This document shows positions 52,323 through 61,249 of a stretch of 64,000 nt of DNA, piece by piece. Below the pieces are notes generated by a model. The model was not told the DNA's origin, did no database searches, and saw only the letters and a program-made list of their open reading frames with translations. The stretch is taken from positions 1 through 64,000 of the forward strand of contig NZ_LT906434.1 in NCBI RefSeq assembly GCF_900187305.1. Direction: 5' to 3'. Position 1 is the first letter of the stretch. Each line of letters begins with the position of its first letter. This DNA is from Neisseria zoodegmatis. GTDB lineage: Bacteria > Pseudomonadota > Gammaproteobacteria > Burkholderiales > Neisseriaceae. Position numbers and translations under genes: made by a program.

Positions 52323-52681
52323 CAATTAAGGGTAATCGGCTGGAAAATTTCACGGCCCAAAGGCTCTTGTTCCAAATCCGTGACTACGGTAGAGAGCTGG
52401 ATGTCGAACCATTCATTGAAAATATCGGCATCCAAATCGGGCCACAAACTTTCGTCTTCACACCAATCGGCCAACTCTGCGGCGAAAATCTGTTCAAAGC
52501 GGGCTTCGATTTCGTCCCACACTTCATCGGCTGTTTCGCACGGACGGATCAGATAGGAGTTTGCATCAGACTGCAAATCTTCCAAAGTGATGTCCATCGG
52601 GGTTTCCGGCAGTGATTGCAGCCAATTCCAAAAAGGCTCCAAGGGGATCAGTAAAAATACGCTGCGGTTGACTTCATACAT
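52322..52681 (-). CDS. Acidic hypothetical protein
   Basis: A 119-residue, strongly acidic cytoplasmic protein rich in Asp, Glu and Trp (DEVWDEIEARFEQIFAAELADWCEDESLWPDLDADIFNEWFDI). No family recognised and no membrane segment. It leads a three-gene operon with a thioesterase and a TlpA-like protein, joined by overlapping stop/start codons. The tight coupling and Trp-rich core suggest a real gene; function unknown. Confidence 0.7.
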   Translation of the reverse strand: MYEVNRSVFLLIPLEPFWNWLQSLPETPMDITLEDLQSDANSYLIRPCETADEVWDEIEARFEQIFAAELADWCEDESLWPDLDADIFNEWFDIQLSTVVTDLEQEPLGREIFQPITLN

Positions 52682-53256
52682 GGCTGTGCTCCTGCTTGTA
52701 ATGGTCGAAATGATATAGCAAAGACATGGGAAAATCCATACGGAGCGCCAAAGGCCGTCTGAAAATCTTTCTATTTTCAGACGGCCTGAGACCTTTGCAA
52801 AACTCTCAGATGTGGATGCAGTTCAAGGCGTAGCAGCACAGCGAGTGCAGATATATCACATAGATAGGCAAACGAGCGAGCAGCGCACAACGCAGAAATG
52901 CGCCGCAGATGAGGGTTTTGCAAAGGTCTCAGCCTGAATCAAGCTCTATATCGGTGATACCGCATTCTTATCATTCGGCGAACCATCGAACACAAATTCC
53001 GACTTCGGCTACTACTCCACCTTTCCCTTGAGAACTAAGCCAACCGAGTCCGCATGGAATATTCGGTTTAATTCATGAGCATATTTGTAAACTTTCTTGA
53101 TGACGGGTAAAATCAGGCGGTTTTATTAACATGATTTGTATGCGGCAAAGCGTCTGAAACGGTTCGGTAACAACCCGAGCTTTTTAAAGTTATGCCGCAT
53201 CGAAAATGCTAACCGCCGCGGCAAGAACGCCGTGCTGAAAAACAAAGGGAATAGAT
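52682..53256. other. Intergenic region with DUS hairpin and MITE-like copy C
   Basis: A 575-nt gap between divergent genes. It holds a DUS inverted pair (52752-52787) directly joined to a MITE-like element (52788-52930), then about 325 nt with no repeat and no supported ORF, which should contain the promoter of the permease gene. Confidence 0.6.
52788..52930 (+). mobile_element. MITE-like element, copy C
   Basis: A 143-bp copy with GAGACCTTTGCAAAACTCTCA ends. Its left end abuts the last base of a DUS hairpin. The 5-nt flanks ggcct and agcct match at four positions. The interior differs from copy B mainly by loss of two bases and a few substitutions. Confidence 0.85.
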
Positions 53257-54603
53257 ATGAATGCCGTTGTAATTGCCGTTGCCGTGATGCTGATCTTGTC
53301 GCTGGCGCGGGTGCATGTGGTGCTGAGCCTGCTGCTGGGCGCGCTGGCAGGTGGTTTGCTCGGCGGTTTGGGGCTGAGCAAAACCATGGAAGTATTTCAA
53401 ACCGGCTTGGCCAACGGTGCGCAGATTGCACTTTCTTACGCCATGTTGGGTGCGTTTGCCGTGGCCATCGCCCATTCGGGTTTGCCGCAAACGCTGGCCA
53501 ATGCCGTTATCCGCCGCTTGGATAACAGCCATGTGCGCGACAATGTGCCGGGCAGCGTCAACACGGTAAAATGGGGGTTGCTGTTGGCCTTGTTGGCAAT
53601 GAGCGTGATGAGCCAAAACCTGATTCCCATCCATATCGCGTTTATTCCGCTGATTATTCCGCCGCTGCTGTTGGTGTTCAACCGCATCCAAATCGACCGC
53701 CGCCTGCTGGCCTGTGTGATGACTTTCGGTTTGGTGACCACTTATATGTGGCTGCCGGTGGGCTTCGGTGAAATCTTCTTGAAACAGATTTTGGTCGGCA
53801 ACATCACGAAAGCCGGTTTGGACGTGGCAAATATCAACGTCGTTCAAGCCATGACCATTCCCGCTCTGGGCATGATTGCAGGCTTGCTGGTAGCGGTTTT
53901 CATCAGCTACCGCCGTCCGCGTATTTATCAAAATACCGCAGCAGATGTGGAAGCCAACCACCAAGCCGCGGCACAGCCTAAAATTTCTACCTACCGCAGC
54001 ATTGTCGCAGTTTTGGCGATCGTGGTTTCTTTTGCGGTGCAGTTGTGGGCAGATTCACTGCTGCTGGGCGCGATGGTTGGCTTTGCCGTGTTTATGGCGG
54101 CAGGCGTGGTGCGCTGGGGAGAAGCGGACACCGTGTTTAACGACGGTGTAAAAATGATGGCGATGATCGGCTTCATCATGATTGCCGCGCAAGGTTTTGC
54201 CGAAGTGATGAAAGCCACCGGCCAGATTGAATCGCTGGTAAAAGCCTCTGCCGACATGTTTGCCGGCAACAAAGGCATGGCGGCTTTTGTGATGCTGCTG
54301 GTGGGTTTGTTGGTTACCATGGGCATAGGCAGCTCGTTTTCCACCTTGCCGATTATCGCCACCATTTATGTGCCCTTGTGCATCAGCATGGGCTTCTCGC
54401 CGATGGCTACTTTGGCTTTGATCGGTACGGCAGGCGCATTGGGCGATGCCGGTTCGCCAGCATCCGATTCCACCTTGGGCCCCACCGCCGGTTTGAATGT
54501 GGACGGCCAGCATGACCACGTGCGCGATACGGTTATCCCTACCTTCCTGCACTATAACCTGCCGCTGATGGTTTCCGGCTGGGTTGCCGCGATGGTGCTG
54601 TGA
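53257..54603 (+). CDS. Na+/H+ antiporter-like permease (YuiF/NhaC-related)
   Basis: A 448-residue polytopic inner-membrane protein with roughly 11-12 hydrophobic segments, including [33 protein letters not shown] and a C-terminal [32 protein letters not shown] re-entrant-type loop. These features fit the Na+/H+ antiporter family that includes YuiF; some members transport amino acids such as histidine, so the substrate is uncertain. The stop overlaps the slyX start (TGATG), indicating co-translation. Confidence 0.78.
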   Translation: MNAVVIAVAVMLILSLARVHVVLSLLLGALAGGLLGGLGLSKTMEVFQTGLANGAQIALSYAMLGAFAVAIAHSGLPQTLANAVIRRLDNSHVRDNVPGSVNTVKWGLLLALLAMSVMSQNLIPIHIAFIPLIIPPLLLVFNRIQIDRRLLACVMTFGLVTTYMWLPVGFGEIFLKQILVGNITKAGLDVANINVVQAMTIPALGMIAGLLVAVFISYRRPRIYQNTAADVEANHQAAAQPKISTYRSIVAVLAIVVSFAVQLWADSLLLGAMVGFAVFMAAGVVRWGEADTVFNDGVKMMAMIGFIMIAAQGFAEVMKATGQIESLVKASADMFAGNKGMAAFVMLLVGLLVTMGIGSSFSTLPIIATIYVPLCISMGFSPMATLALIGTAGALGDAGSPASDSTLGPTAGLNVDGQHDHVRDTVIPTFLHYNLPLMVSGWVAAMVL

Positions 54604-54821
54604 TGAATGATTTGGAAGCACGCGTTACCGAGTTGGAAATTCAGACGGCCTTACAGGAAGACTTGATTACCAGCCTGAACGATACCATTGCCAAGATGCA
54701 GCAAACCCTTGATTTACAGCAAGGACAGTTGCGGTTGCTGTATCAGCGGATGCAGGAAAAAAGCAGCAGCGACGGTAGCGAGCCGTACAGCCTGCTCGAT
54801 GAGATACCGCCGCATTATTAA
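54603..54821 (+). CDS. slyX: SlyX family protein
   Basis: A 72-residue coiled-coil protein: LEARVTELEIQTALQEDLITSLNDTIAKMQQTLDLQQGQLRLLYQRM, ending in the conserved PPHY. Function of SlyX is not established. A DUS is embedded and read in frame as IQTAL. The start ATG at 54603 overlaps the permease stop. Confidence 0.92.
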   Translation: MNDLEARVTELEIQTALQEDLITSLNDTIAKMQQTLDLQQGQLRLLYQRMQEKSSSDGSEPYSLLDEIPPHY

Positions 54822-54827
54822 CCTTAA

Positions 54828-54867
54828 TGATGAGGCCGTCTGAAAACCGTTTCAGACGGCCTCATCA
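54828..54867 (+). terminator. DUS-pair terminator after slyX
   Basis: An 18-bp inverted repeat (tgatgaggccgtctgaaa and complement) with a 4-nt loop, 6 nt after the slyX stop and 34 nt before rlmH. Confidence 0.82.
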
Positions 54868-54901
54868 TTATCACAGCAGATTTTCCGCAAGAGAAAGAGC
54901 C

Positions 54902-55372
54902 ATGAATATTACCGTTTTAGCCGTCGGCACCAAAATGCCGCGCTGGGTGGACGAAGCCGTAAACGAATACGCCAAGCGTTTCGGGCGCGACGTGAACTAC
55001 ACCCTCAAAGAAATCAAGCCCGAAAAACGCGGCGCAGGCGTGAATGCCGCGCAGGGCATGGCGGCGGAAGAAAAACGCATTCTCGAAGCGGTGCCGCAAG
55101 GCGCATTTTTAGTGGTGTTGGACGAACGCGGCAAAGCCCCCACTTCGGTGGAACTGGCGGAGCATCTGAAAAACTGGCAGCAAAACGGCGAGCATGTCTG
55201 CTTTGTGATCGGCGGGGCGGACGGCATGACCGACCGCCTCAAACAGCAGGCACGGCTGATGCTGCGCCTATCCAGCCTCACTTTGCCGCACGGCATGGTG
55301 CGCGTGCTGCTCACCGAACAGCTTTACCGCGCCGTGTCGATTTTGCACAACCATCCTTACCATCGGGAATGA
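54902..55372 (+). CDS. rlmH: 23S rRNA (pseudouridine1915-N3)-methyltransferase
   Basis: RlmH methylates pseudouridine 1915 of 23S rRNA. The 156-residue SPOUT-class product has VVLDERGKAPTSVELAEHL, FVIGGADGMTD, and the C-terminal SAM-knot LPHGMVRVLLTEQLYRAVSILHNHPYHRE. The start at 54902 avoids reading through the DUS terminator upstream, which the longer frame would do. Confidence 0.97.
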   Translation: MNITVLAVGTKMPRWVDEAVNEYAKRFGRDVNYTLKEIKPEKRGAGVNAAQGMAAEEKRILEAVPQGAFLVVLDERGKAPTSVELAEHLKNWQQNGEHVCFVIGGADGMTDRLKQQARLMLRLSSLTLPHGMVRVLLTEQLYRAVSILHNHPYHRE

Positions 55373-55604
55373 AGCGCAGCCTTTATACAGAAGCAGCTAA
55401 CTTCACGAACTTATTAAAAGGTTAAGAAGGCTTACTCGGCAAATGCCCGCTCAACTTGCCTTGTGGTCGATAGAAATAAGAAAAGCGAACACAAACAGAA
55501 ATTGAAAAACGAACTCGAATTGCAGATTTCTAAGATTCCAACCATTCAAATATTCTTAAAGATCAAATATCTCGAAAAATCAAAAAAACATTGACTGCAA
55601 ATAC

Positions 55605-55635
55605 AAAAAAGCACCTTTTCAAAAGGTGCTTTTTT
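55605..55635 (-). terminator. Terminator of tRNA-fMet
   Basis: AAAAAAGCACCTTTTC and its mirrored GAAAAGGTGCTTTTTT form a near-perfect hairpin 8 nt 3' of the tRNA CCA end on the minus strand. Confidence 0.85.
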
Positions 55636-55642
55636 AGAAATT

Positions 55643-55719
<77 letters not shown>

Positions 55720-55730
55720 GCAGATTTGTA

Positions 55731-55759
55731 ATTATAGGTACACTATATATTCATGTCAA
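55731..55759 (-). promoter_or_regulatory. Consensus sigma-70 promoter of tRNA-fMet
   Basis: On the minus strand TTGACA (55759-55754), 17-nt spacer, TATAAT (55736-55731), 11 nt before the tRNA 5' end. Both boxes match consensus exactly. Confidence 0.95.
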
Positions 55760-55854
55760 CACATTTCAGCATTTTTTATCGCTGAGTAAACAAAAAGTTT
55801 TTAGTAAAACTCACACAGTCCGTTTTCAGACGGCCTCTTCCAATATTTATTTCA

Positions 55855-57291
55855 TCACATCAAAAATATCGTTGCCAAACCGAGGAAAATCAGGAAACCG
55901 CCGGAATCGGTAACCGCGGTAATCAGCACCGAACTGCCCAATGCCGGATCACGCCCCGCTTTATCCATCGCCACCGGAATCAGCACGCCGACGGTGGCGG
56001 CCAGCAGCAGGTTGAGGGTCATGGCGGCAATCATCACCAAGCCGATGCCGAAATTATCGTACAGCAGCCAAGACACCACGCCCATCACCGTGCCCCAAAT
56101 CAAACCGTTCACCAAAGCCACGCCCACTTCTTTTTTCAACAACCGCCCGGCCTGAGTACCGGAAAGCTGGCCCATCGCCATCGCGCGCACAATCATGGTA
56201 ATGGTTTGGTTGCCGGAGTTGCCGCCGATACCGGCCACAATCGGCATCAACGCGGCAAGGGCAACGATTTTTTCGATGCTGCCTTCAAACGCGCCGATCA
56301 CGCGGCTGGCGATAAATGCGGTGCAAAGGTTGATGGCGAGCCACATCCAGCGGTTTTTTACCGAATCCAGAATCGGCGCAAACAGGTCTTCTTCCTCTTG
56401 CAAACCGGCCATATTCAACATATCGGCTTCGGTTTCTTCGCGGATCACGTCCACCATTTCGTCGATGGTGATACGGCCGATCAGCTTTTTGTCGGCATCG
56501 ACCACGGGCGCGGTTACCAAGTCGTAACGTTCGAACGCTTGCGCTGCTTCTTCCACGTTGTCCTCGGGGCGGAACCGCACCACGTCGGTAGCCATCACGT
56601 TTTCCACCAGCTCTTCGGGGTCGGCCACCAGCAGTTTGCGGATGGGCAGCACGCCTTGCAATACGTCGTCGTGGTCAACCACGAAAATTTTATCAGTGTG
56701 GTCGGGCAGGCTTTCAAAACGGCGCAGGTAACGCAACACCACTTCGCAAGCAACATCGGCACGGATGCTTACCAGCTCGAAGTCCATAATCGCACCGACT
56801 TGGTCGTCTTCATACGACATCGCGGCCTGCACTTGCGCCCGCTCTTCGGCATCACGGGTTTGCAGGGCTTCATACACCACTTGGTGCGGCAGATCGCCGG
56901 CAAGCTCGGCCAGTTCGTCGGCATCCAAATCGTCTACCGCCGCCAGCAGCTCTTCGGTATCCATCGATTCGATCAGCGTTTCGCGCACCGCATCGGATAC
57001 TTCCAGCAAAACTTCGCCGTCCTCTTCGGGCGCAGCCAAATGCCACACCAGCGTCCGCTCTTTCGGCGGCAGCGATTCCAGTACATTGGCCACGTCCGCC
57101 GGATGCAGTTCGTGCAAAATGCTGATTAATTCGACTAACTTGGTGTTGAGTTCGATGTCTTCAATCTCCTGCCCTTCTTCGATTTGCGAAGAAACGGGCA
57201 GCAGCGCTTCAGACAATTCGTGGATGCGCTCGATATCAAGCGGCAAGCGGTCTAAATCGGTTTGAGTCGGGATGTCTTGCTCGATGCTCAT
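55855..57291 (-). CDS. mgtE: Magnesium transporter MgtE
   Basis: Mg2+-gated channel of the inner membrane. The 478-residue product has the acidic N-domain (LHELHPADVANVLESLPPKERTLVWHL...DLDADELAELAGDLP), two CBS domains (about residues 160-285) and five C-terminal membrane helices with the pore motif region GGNSGNQTITMIVRAMAMGQLS. All regions are present. A 8-bp hairpin lies between the promoter region and the CGGAG Shine-Dalgarno. It is followed by the DUS-associated motif near 55830. Confidence 0.96.
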   Translation of the reverse strand: MSIEQDIPTQTDLDRLPLDIERIHELSEALLPVSSQIEEGQEIEDIELNTKLVELISILHELHPADVANVLESLPPKERTLVWHLAAPEEDGEVLLEVSDAVRETLIESMDTEELLAAVDDLDADELAELAGDLPHQVVYEALQTRDAEERAQVQAAMSYEDDQVGAIMDFELVSIRADVACEVVLRYLRRFESLPDHTDKIFVVDHDDVLQGVLPIRKLLVADPEELVENVMATDVVRFRPEDNVEEAAQAFERYDLVTAPVVDADKKLIGRITIDEMVDVIREETEADMLNMAGLQEEEDLFAPILDSVKNRWMWLAINLCTAFIASRVIGAFEGSIEKIVALAALMPIVAGIGGNSGNQTITMIVRAMAMGQLSGTQAGRLLKKEVGVALVNGLIWGTVMGVVSWLLYDNFGIGLVMIAAMTLNLLLAATVGVLIPVAMDKAGRDPALGSSVLITAVTDSGGFLIFLGLATIFLM

Positions 57292-57691
57292 AAATACTCC
57301 GCCCGCCTGTGTTGCGGGAGCAGTATTCAGGCGGGGTGATTAAACGGTAGGGTTGTCGTTATAAGGTTGTAATGATGAACTGGGAAGGTCCATGGCATGT
57401 GCCTGCGCTTTGCAGGTCTTGAGTTGGAAACGGCGCATATTCTACACCGATTCGGCCCGCTTTACCAATGCTTACATATGCCGGCAAAAATCTTGCCGAC
57501 ATCTTCGGGCAAGGTTTTACGGAGTGAGAGGCCGTCTGAAAACAACAAACCCGAAGCCGCATTTTTTCAGACGGCCCAAACCCGTGCCAACTACGGAAAC
57601 CCACCCTTACGCCCATTAGAGATTCCAATAATCCCGCTGTATAATCAACCATCTGATGCAGCAGCAACCCGCCTACCGACAGGACGACACC
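57292..57691. other. mgtE/gph divergent intergenic region
   Basis: A 400-nt spacer. It contains an 8-bp GC hairpin just upstream of mgtE (57302-57335) and a wide DUS pair (57529-57575) toward gph. No convincing ORF: open frames here run through the DUS and lack a Shine-Dalgarno sequence. Confidence 0.5.
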
Positions 57692-58351
57692 ATGAAACCC
57701 AAACTGATTATTTTCGATTGGGACGGCACGCTTGCCGACACCACCGGCCCGATTATCAACACCTTCCAGCACACCTTTGCCGACTGCGGCCTGCCTGCAC
57801 CCGAAGCCGACACGATACGGAGCTTAATCGGTTACAACCTTGTTACCATCATCCACCGTCTGGCTCCCGATGCCGACCAGCATCTGAAAGAACAACTCGC
57901 CGAAACCTACGCCCACCATTATCTCAACCCCAACAACCACAACATGCGCCTCTTCGACTCCGCCCTGCCGTGCCTGCGCACCTTAAAAGAACAAGGCTAC
58001 TGGTTGGCCGTCGCCACCGGCAAAGGCCGCATCGGACTGGACAAAGCCATCGCCCAAACCGGCACGGCAGATTTCTGGCTGACCACCACTTGCGCCAGCG
58101 AACAGCCTTCCAAACCCGCACCCGATATGGTTTTCAAACTGTGCGACGAGCTGGGGCTGCAACCCGCCGACAGCGTGGTGGTCGGCGATACCGTTTACGA
58201 TCTGGAAATGGCCGCCAACGCCGGCGCACCTGCCATCGCCGTAGCCACCGGCGCACATTCCGCCGCACAACTGGCCGGGCAGCCCTGCTTGGCCGTCTTA
58301 AAAGATTTATCCGCACTGCCCGAATTTTTGTCAAAAATACAAATGACATAA
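57692..58351 (+). CDS. gph: HAD-superfamily phosphatase, phosphoglycolate phosphatase-like
   Basis: The 219-residue product has HAD motif I DWDGTLADT, motif II Thr in LAVATGKG, Lys of motif III in SKPAPDM and motif IV GDTVYDLEMAANAGA. It belongs to the Gph group that removes 2-phosphoglycolate made during DNA repair; related family members act on other sugar phosphates. The start at 57692 has AGGACGACACC upstream. A frame extension of 12 codons has no support. A possible small RNA gene follows. Confidence 0.87.
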   Translation: MKPKLIIFDWDGTLADTTGPIINTFQHTFADCGLPAPEADTIRSLIGYNLVTIIHRLAPDADQHLKEQLAETYAHHYLNPNNHNMRLFDSALPCLRTLKEQGYWLAVATGKGRIGLDKAIAQTGTADFWLTTTCASEQPSKPAPDMVFKLCDELGLQPADSVVVGDTVYDLEMAANAGAPAIAVATGAHSAAQLAGQPCLAVLKDLSALPEFLSKIQMT

Positions 58352-58548
58352 CATTTTCTTCTATCAACGTTTTTTTGACTTTACCTGCGCTTTTTGCCCG
58401 AAAAATGCTTAACATTTAATTCCATTAAACCAGAAATAGCTGGCTTTAAACGCCAACACAAGCATTCTTTCAATCAGAACCGGGCTTTATTGCTGCTTTC
58501 AACCATTCCGAGCTTGCGCTTTCAATTAATATGAATTACATTGCACTA

Positions 58549-58668
58549 CATACAACGTGATTTCAATCACAAAGCCAAGTAAGCAAAGGCTACAAAAATA
58601 GAGAGAGAATTGAAGTAGTTATCAGCATTAGCAAAACAGGCTGCCCGTCAAAGGCAGCCTGTTTTATT
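58549..58668 (+). ncRNA. Candidate small RNA
   Basis: A promoter-like TTGCGC, 17-nt spacer and TACATT (58514-58542) is followed about 120 nt later by a strong intrinsic terminator whose T-run ends near 58668. The interval has no ORF. The terminator alone could serve gph, so this is only a candidate. Confidence 0.3.
58633..58665 (+). terminator. Intrinsic terminator downstream of gph
   Basis: A 13-bp perfect stem (aaaacaggctgcc and complement) with a 7-nt loop and T-rich tail, non-DUS, 281 nt after the gph stop. Confidence 0.88.
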
Positions 58669-58747
58669 TACTGTGTTCGATATTTAATTTAAGCAAGGCA
58701 AACTCGGATCGGTTTGCCCGAAAAGCTTGCAATCAGCTTTGAATCAC

Positions 58748-59554
58748 TTAGCGGTGCAATATAATTTCCATCACAAATTTACTGCCCACATAAGCCAACA
58801 TCAAACTCAGAAAAGCAATAATAGTCCACACCGCCGCCTTTTTACCGCGCCATGCCGTCATCCCGCGTTTCAGCAACAAACCGCCGTAAATCAGCCACGA
58901 TACAATACCGAAGAGCGTTTTATGAGTGAAATGCACAGGTTGTCCAAAAACATCATCGGCAAAAAACGTACCGTTCACTACGGCATAAGTCAGCAACAGA
59001 AAGCCCACCCACATACCTTGAAACATCAACTTTTCCAAGCTGAGCAACGGCGGCAGGAACGACACCAACGGCGAAAACCTTTTTTTGTGCAAATCGTGAT
59101 TCAACAGCAAAATCAGCACTGCCAGCAAAGTAACGATGCCGAACAAACCATAAGCTAATAACGACGTGCCGATATGCAGCATAAACGGCCAATCGTTGAT
59201 GGGATAACCCGACATCTTGCCGGGAAACACCGCGCCCAATACCAACGACAAGACCACACAAGGATACAGCAGCAGCTGCAAACCGCGCAGGCAATAAAAA
59301 AAGCTGCCCGTCCAATACAGCATCAGCATCAGCCACACAATCAGACTGACCGCATAACCAAAACCCATTACCACCACATGATCTTGCACCACGGGCAAAA
59401 ACAGCACCGCGCCGTGCACCAGCAAGGTCGGGGCAAGCACGGCTAATTCGGCTTTAACCGGATAAGGCTTGTCGCTGCGGGTTTTGTGATGGAACCACAC
59501 AAAGCCCGCCAACGCGGCATACACCAGTATCAAACAAACCAATACAATCGGCAT
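58748..59554 (-). CDS. ypjD: YpjD/CcsA-like cytochrome c assembly family membrane protein
   Basis: A 268-residue inner-membrane protein with about eight hydrophobic segments and the CcsA/CcmC-like WxWxD-region features (INDWPFMLHIGTSLLAYGLFG, GQPVHFTHKTLFGIVSWLIYGGLLLKRG with conserved His). YpjD is the neighbour of ffh in many proteobacteria, and here too it is divergent from ffh (122-nt gap). Its role is not established despite the haem-handling fold; a part in haem or membrane-protein insertion is speculation. Confidence 0.85.
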   Translation of the reverse strand: MPIVLVCLILVYAALAGFVWFHHKTRSDKPYPVKAELAVLAPTLLVHGAVLFLPVVQDHVVVMGFGYAVSLIVWLMLMLYWTGSFFYCLRGLQLLLYPCVVLSLVLGAVFPGKMSGYPINDWPFMLHIGTSLLAYGLFGIVTLLAVLILLLNHDLHKKRFSPLVSFLPPLLSLEKLMFQGMWVGFLLLTYAVVNGTFFADDVFGQPVHFTHKTLFGIVSWLIYGGLLLKRGMTAWRGKKAAVWTIIAFLSLMLAYVGSKFVMEIILHR

Positions 59555-59676
59555 GACAAACTTTCTCTTGCGTGCATATTCAGCGGCGCACGCCTAGTGT
59601 AAAATAAAATAATTTTATCAAATAACGTCCGATTCGGGCAGCTATTCTCATTATCAATGAATGTTCAAGGACAAGT

Positions 59677-61047
59677 ATGTTAGACAACTTAACCAGCCGC
59701 TTCAGTAATGTGTTGAAAAACATCCGCGGCCAGTCCAAACTGACTGAAGACAACATCAAAGAAGCTCTGCGCGAAGTGCGTTTGGCTTTGTTGGAAGCCG
59801 ACGTAGCACTTCCCGTGGTTAAAGAATTCATCAATAGCGTGAAAGAAAAAGCGCTCGGACAAAAAATCACCGGCAGCCTCACGCCCGACCAAGCCTTTAT
59901 CGGCGTCGTCAACGAAGCCCTAATCGAACTGATGGGCAAAGAAAACAGCACCTTAAACCTCGCCAGCGCACCGCCCGCCGTGGTGTTGATGGCCGGTTTG
60001 CAGGGTGCGGGTAAAACCACCACCGTGGGTAAATTGGCGCGCCTGCTCAAAAACGACCACAAAAAGAAAATCCTCGTGGTTTCTGCCGACGTGTACCGCC
60101 CTGCCGCCATCGAGCAGCTGAAATTACTGGCCGAACAAGTGGGCGTGGATTTCTTCCCTTCCGATGCCGGCCAACAGCCTGTGGACATTGCCAAAGCCGC
60201 TATTGATCACGCCAAGCGCCATTTTTACGATGTGCTGATGGTCGATACCGCGGGCCGCTTGGCGATTGACGAAGAGATGATGAACGAGATTAAAGCGCTT
60301 CATGCTGCGGTTAATCCCGTTGAAACTCTGTTCGTGATTGATGCCATGCTCGGCCAAGATGCCGTGAATACCGCCCAAGCCTTTAACGAAGCACTGCCAC
60401 TCACCGGTGTGATTCTGACCAAAATGGACGGTGATTCGCGCGGCGGTGCAGCTTTATCGGTGCGTCAAGTTACCGGTAAACCGATTAAATTTATCGGTGT
60501 CGGCGAAAAAATCAATGGCCTCGAGCCTTTCTATCCCGACCGTATCGCCAGCCGCATCTTGGGCATGGGCGACGTATTGAGCCTGATTGAAGACGTTCAA
60601 AAAGGTATCGACGAAGAAGCCGCCGCCAAAATGGCGAAAAAGCTCCACAAAGGCAAAGGCTTCGACCTCAACGACTTTAAAGAGCAAATCCAACAAATGC
60701 GCAACATGGGCGGTTTGGAAAGCCTGATGTCTAAAATGCCGGGTGAGCTTGGCCAGCTTTCCAAACAAATTCCCGAAGGTACGGCGGAAAAAGCGATGGG
60801 GCATGTGGAAGCCATCATTAATTCGATGACGCCGAAAGAACGCGCCAACCCTGCGTTGATTAAAGCCAGCCGCAAGCGTCGCATTGCCGAAGGCTCCGGC
60901 ACTTCGGTGCAGGAAGTGAACAAAATGCTCAAGCAGTTTGAACAATCGCAACAGATGATGAAGATGTTCAGCGGCAAAGGCATGGCCAAGCTGATGCGCA
61001 TGGCCAAAGGCATGAAGGGAATGAAAGGCATGTTCCCCGGCTTGTAA
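59677..61047 (+). CDS. ffh: Signal recognition particle protein Ffh
   Basis: Ffh with 4.5S RNA targets ribosomes making inner-membrane proteins to FtsY. The 456-residue product has the N domain (LTSRFSNVLKNIRGQSKLTEDNI), GTPase motifs GLQGAGKTTTVGKLA, DTAGR and TKMDGDSRGGA, and the Met-rich M domain (MLKQFEQSQQMMKMFSGKGMAKLMRMAKGMKGMKGMF). Full length. The 4.5S RNA gene is not in this window. Two hairpins follow. Confidence 0.98.
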   Translation: MLDNLTSRFSNVLKNIRGQSKLTEDNIKEALREVRLALLEADVALPVVKEFINSVKEKALGQKITGSLTPDQAFIGVVNEALIELMGKENSTLNLASAPPAVVLMAGLQGAGKTTTVGKLARLLKNDHKKKILVVSADVYRPAAIEQLKLLAEQVGVDFFPSDAGQQPVDIAKAAIDHAKRHFYDVLMVDTAGRLAIDEEMMNEIKALHAAVNPVETLFVIDAMLGQDAVNTAQAFNEALPLTGVILTKMDGDSRGGAALSVRQVTGKPIKFIGVGEKINGLEPFYPDRIASRILGMGDVLSLIEDVQKGIDEEAAAKMAKKLHKGKGFDLNDFKEQIQQMRNMGGLESLMSKMPGELGQLSKQIPEGTAEKAMGHVEAIINSMTPKERANPALIKASRKRRIAEGSGTSVQEVNKMLKQFEQSQQMMKMFSGKGMAKLMRMAKGMKGMKGMFPGL

Positions 61048-61061
61048 GCTGTTCAACTTGT

Positions 61062-61106
61062 TTTTCAGACGGCCTCCACTTCTCAGTCAGTAAGGCCGTC
61101 TGAAAA
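61062..61106 (+). terminator. DUS-pair hairpin after ffh
   Basis: tttttcagacggcct pairs with aggccgtctgaaaa around a 17-nt loop, 14 nt after the ffh stop. Confidence 0.7.
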
Positions 61107-61111
61107 GAAAC

Positions 61112-61165
61112 AGCACTTTCTCAACTTGGATACATCGTTATCGCTGTTGAGAAAGTGCTTTTTGT
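61112..61165 (+). terminator. Perfect 14-bp hairpin with T-run
   Basis: AGCACTTTCTCAAC (61112-61125) and its exact complement (61146-61159) enclose a 20-nt loop, followed by TTTTTGTTT. It lies just after the DUS hairpin and makes a tandem terminator for ffh. Confidence 0.85.
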
Positions 61166-61249
61166 TTATGGCCGAACCGCTTTGGTCTTAATTAAGACTT
61201 GTGCGGGTTTCAGCTGATTTTTCAGACGGCCTCACTCACAACCTCAAGA

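Larger units (their letters stand above)
58352..58747. other. gph/ypjD intergenic region
   Basis: A 396-nt gap between convergent genes. It contains a candidate promoter (58514-58542) and a strong terminator (58633-58665) which together outline a possible small RNA. No DUS and no supported ORF are present. Confidence 0.5.
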
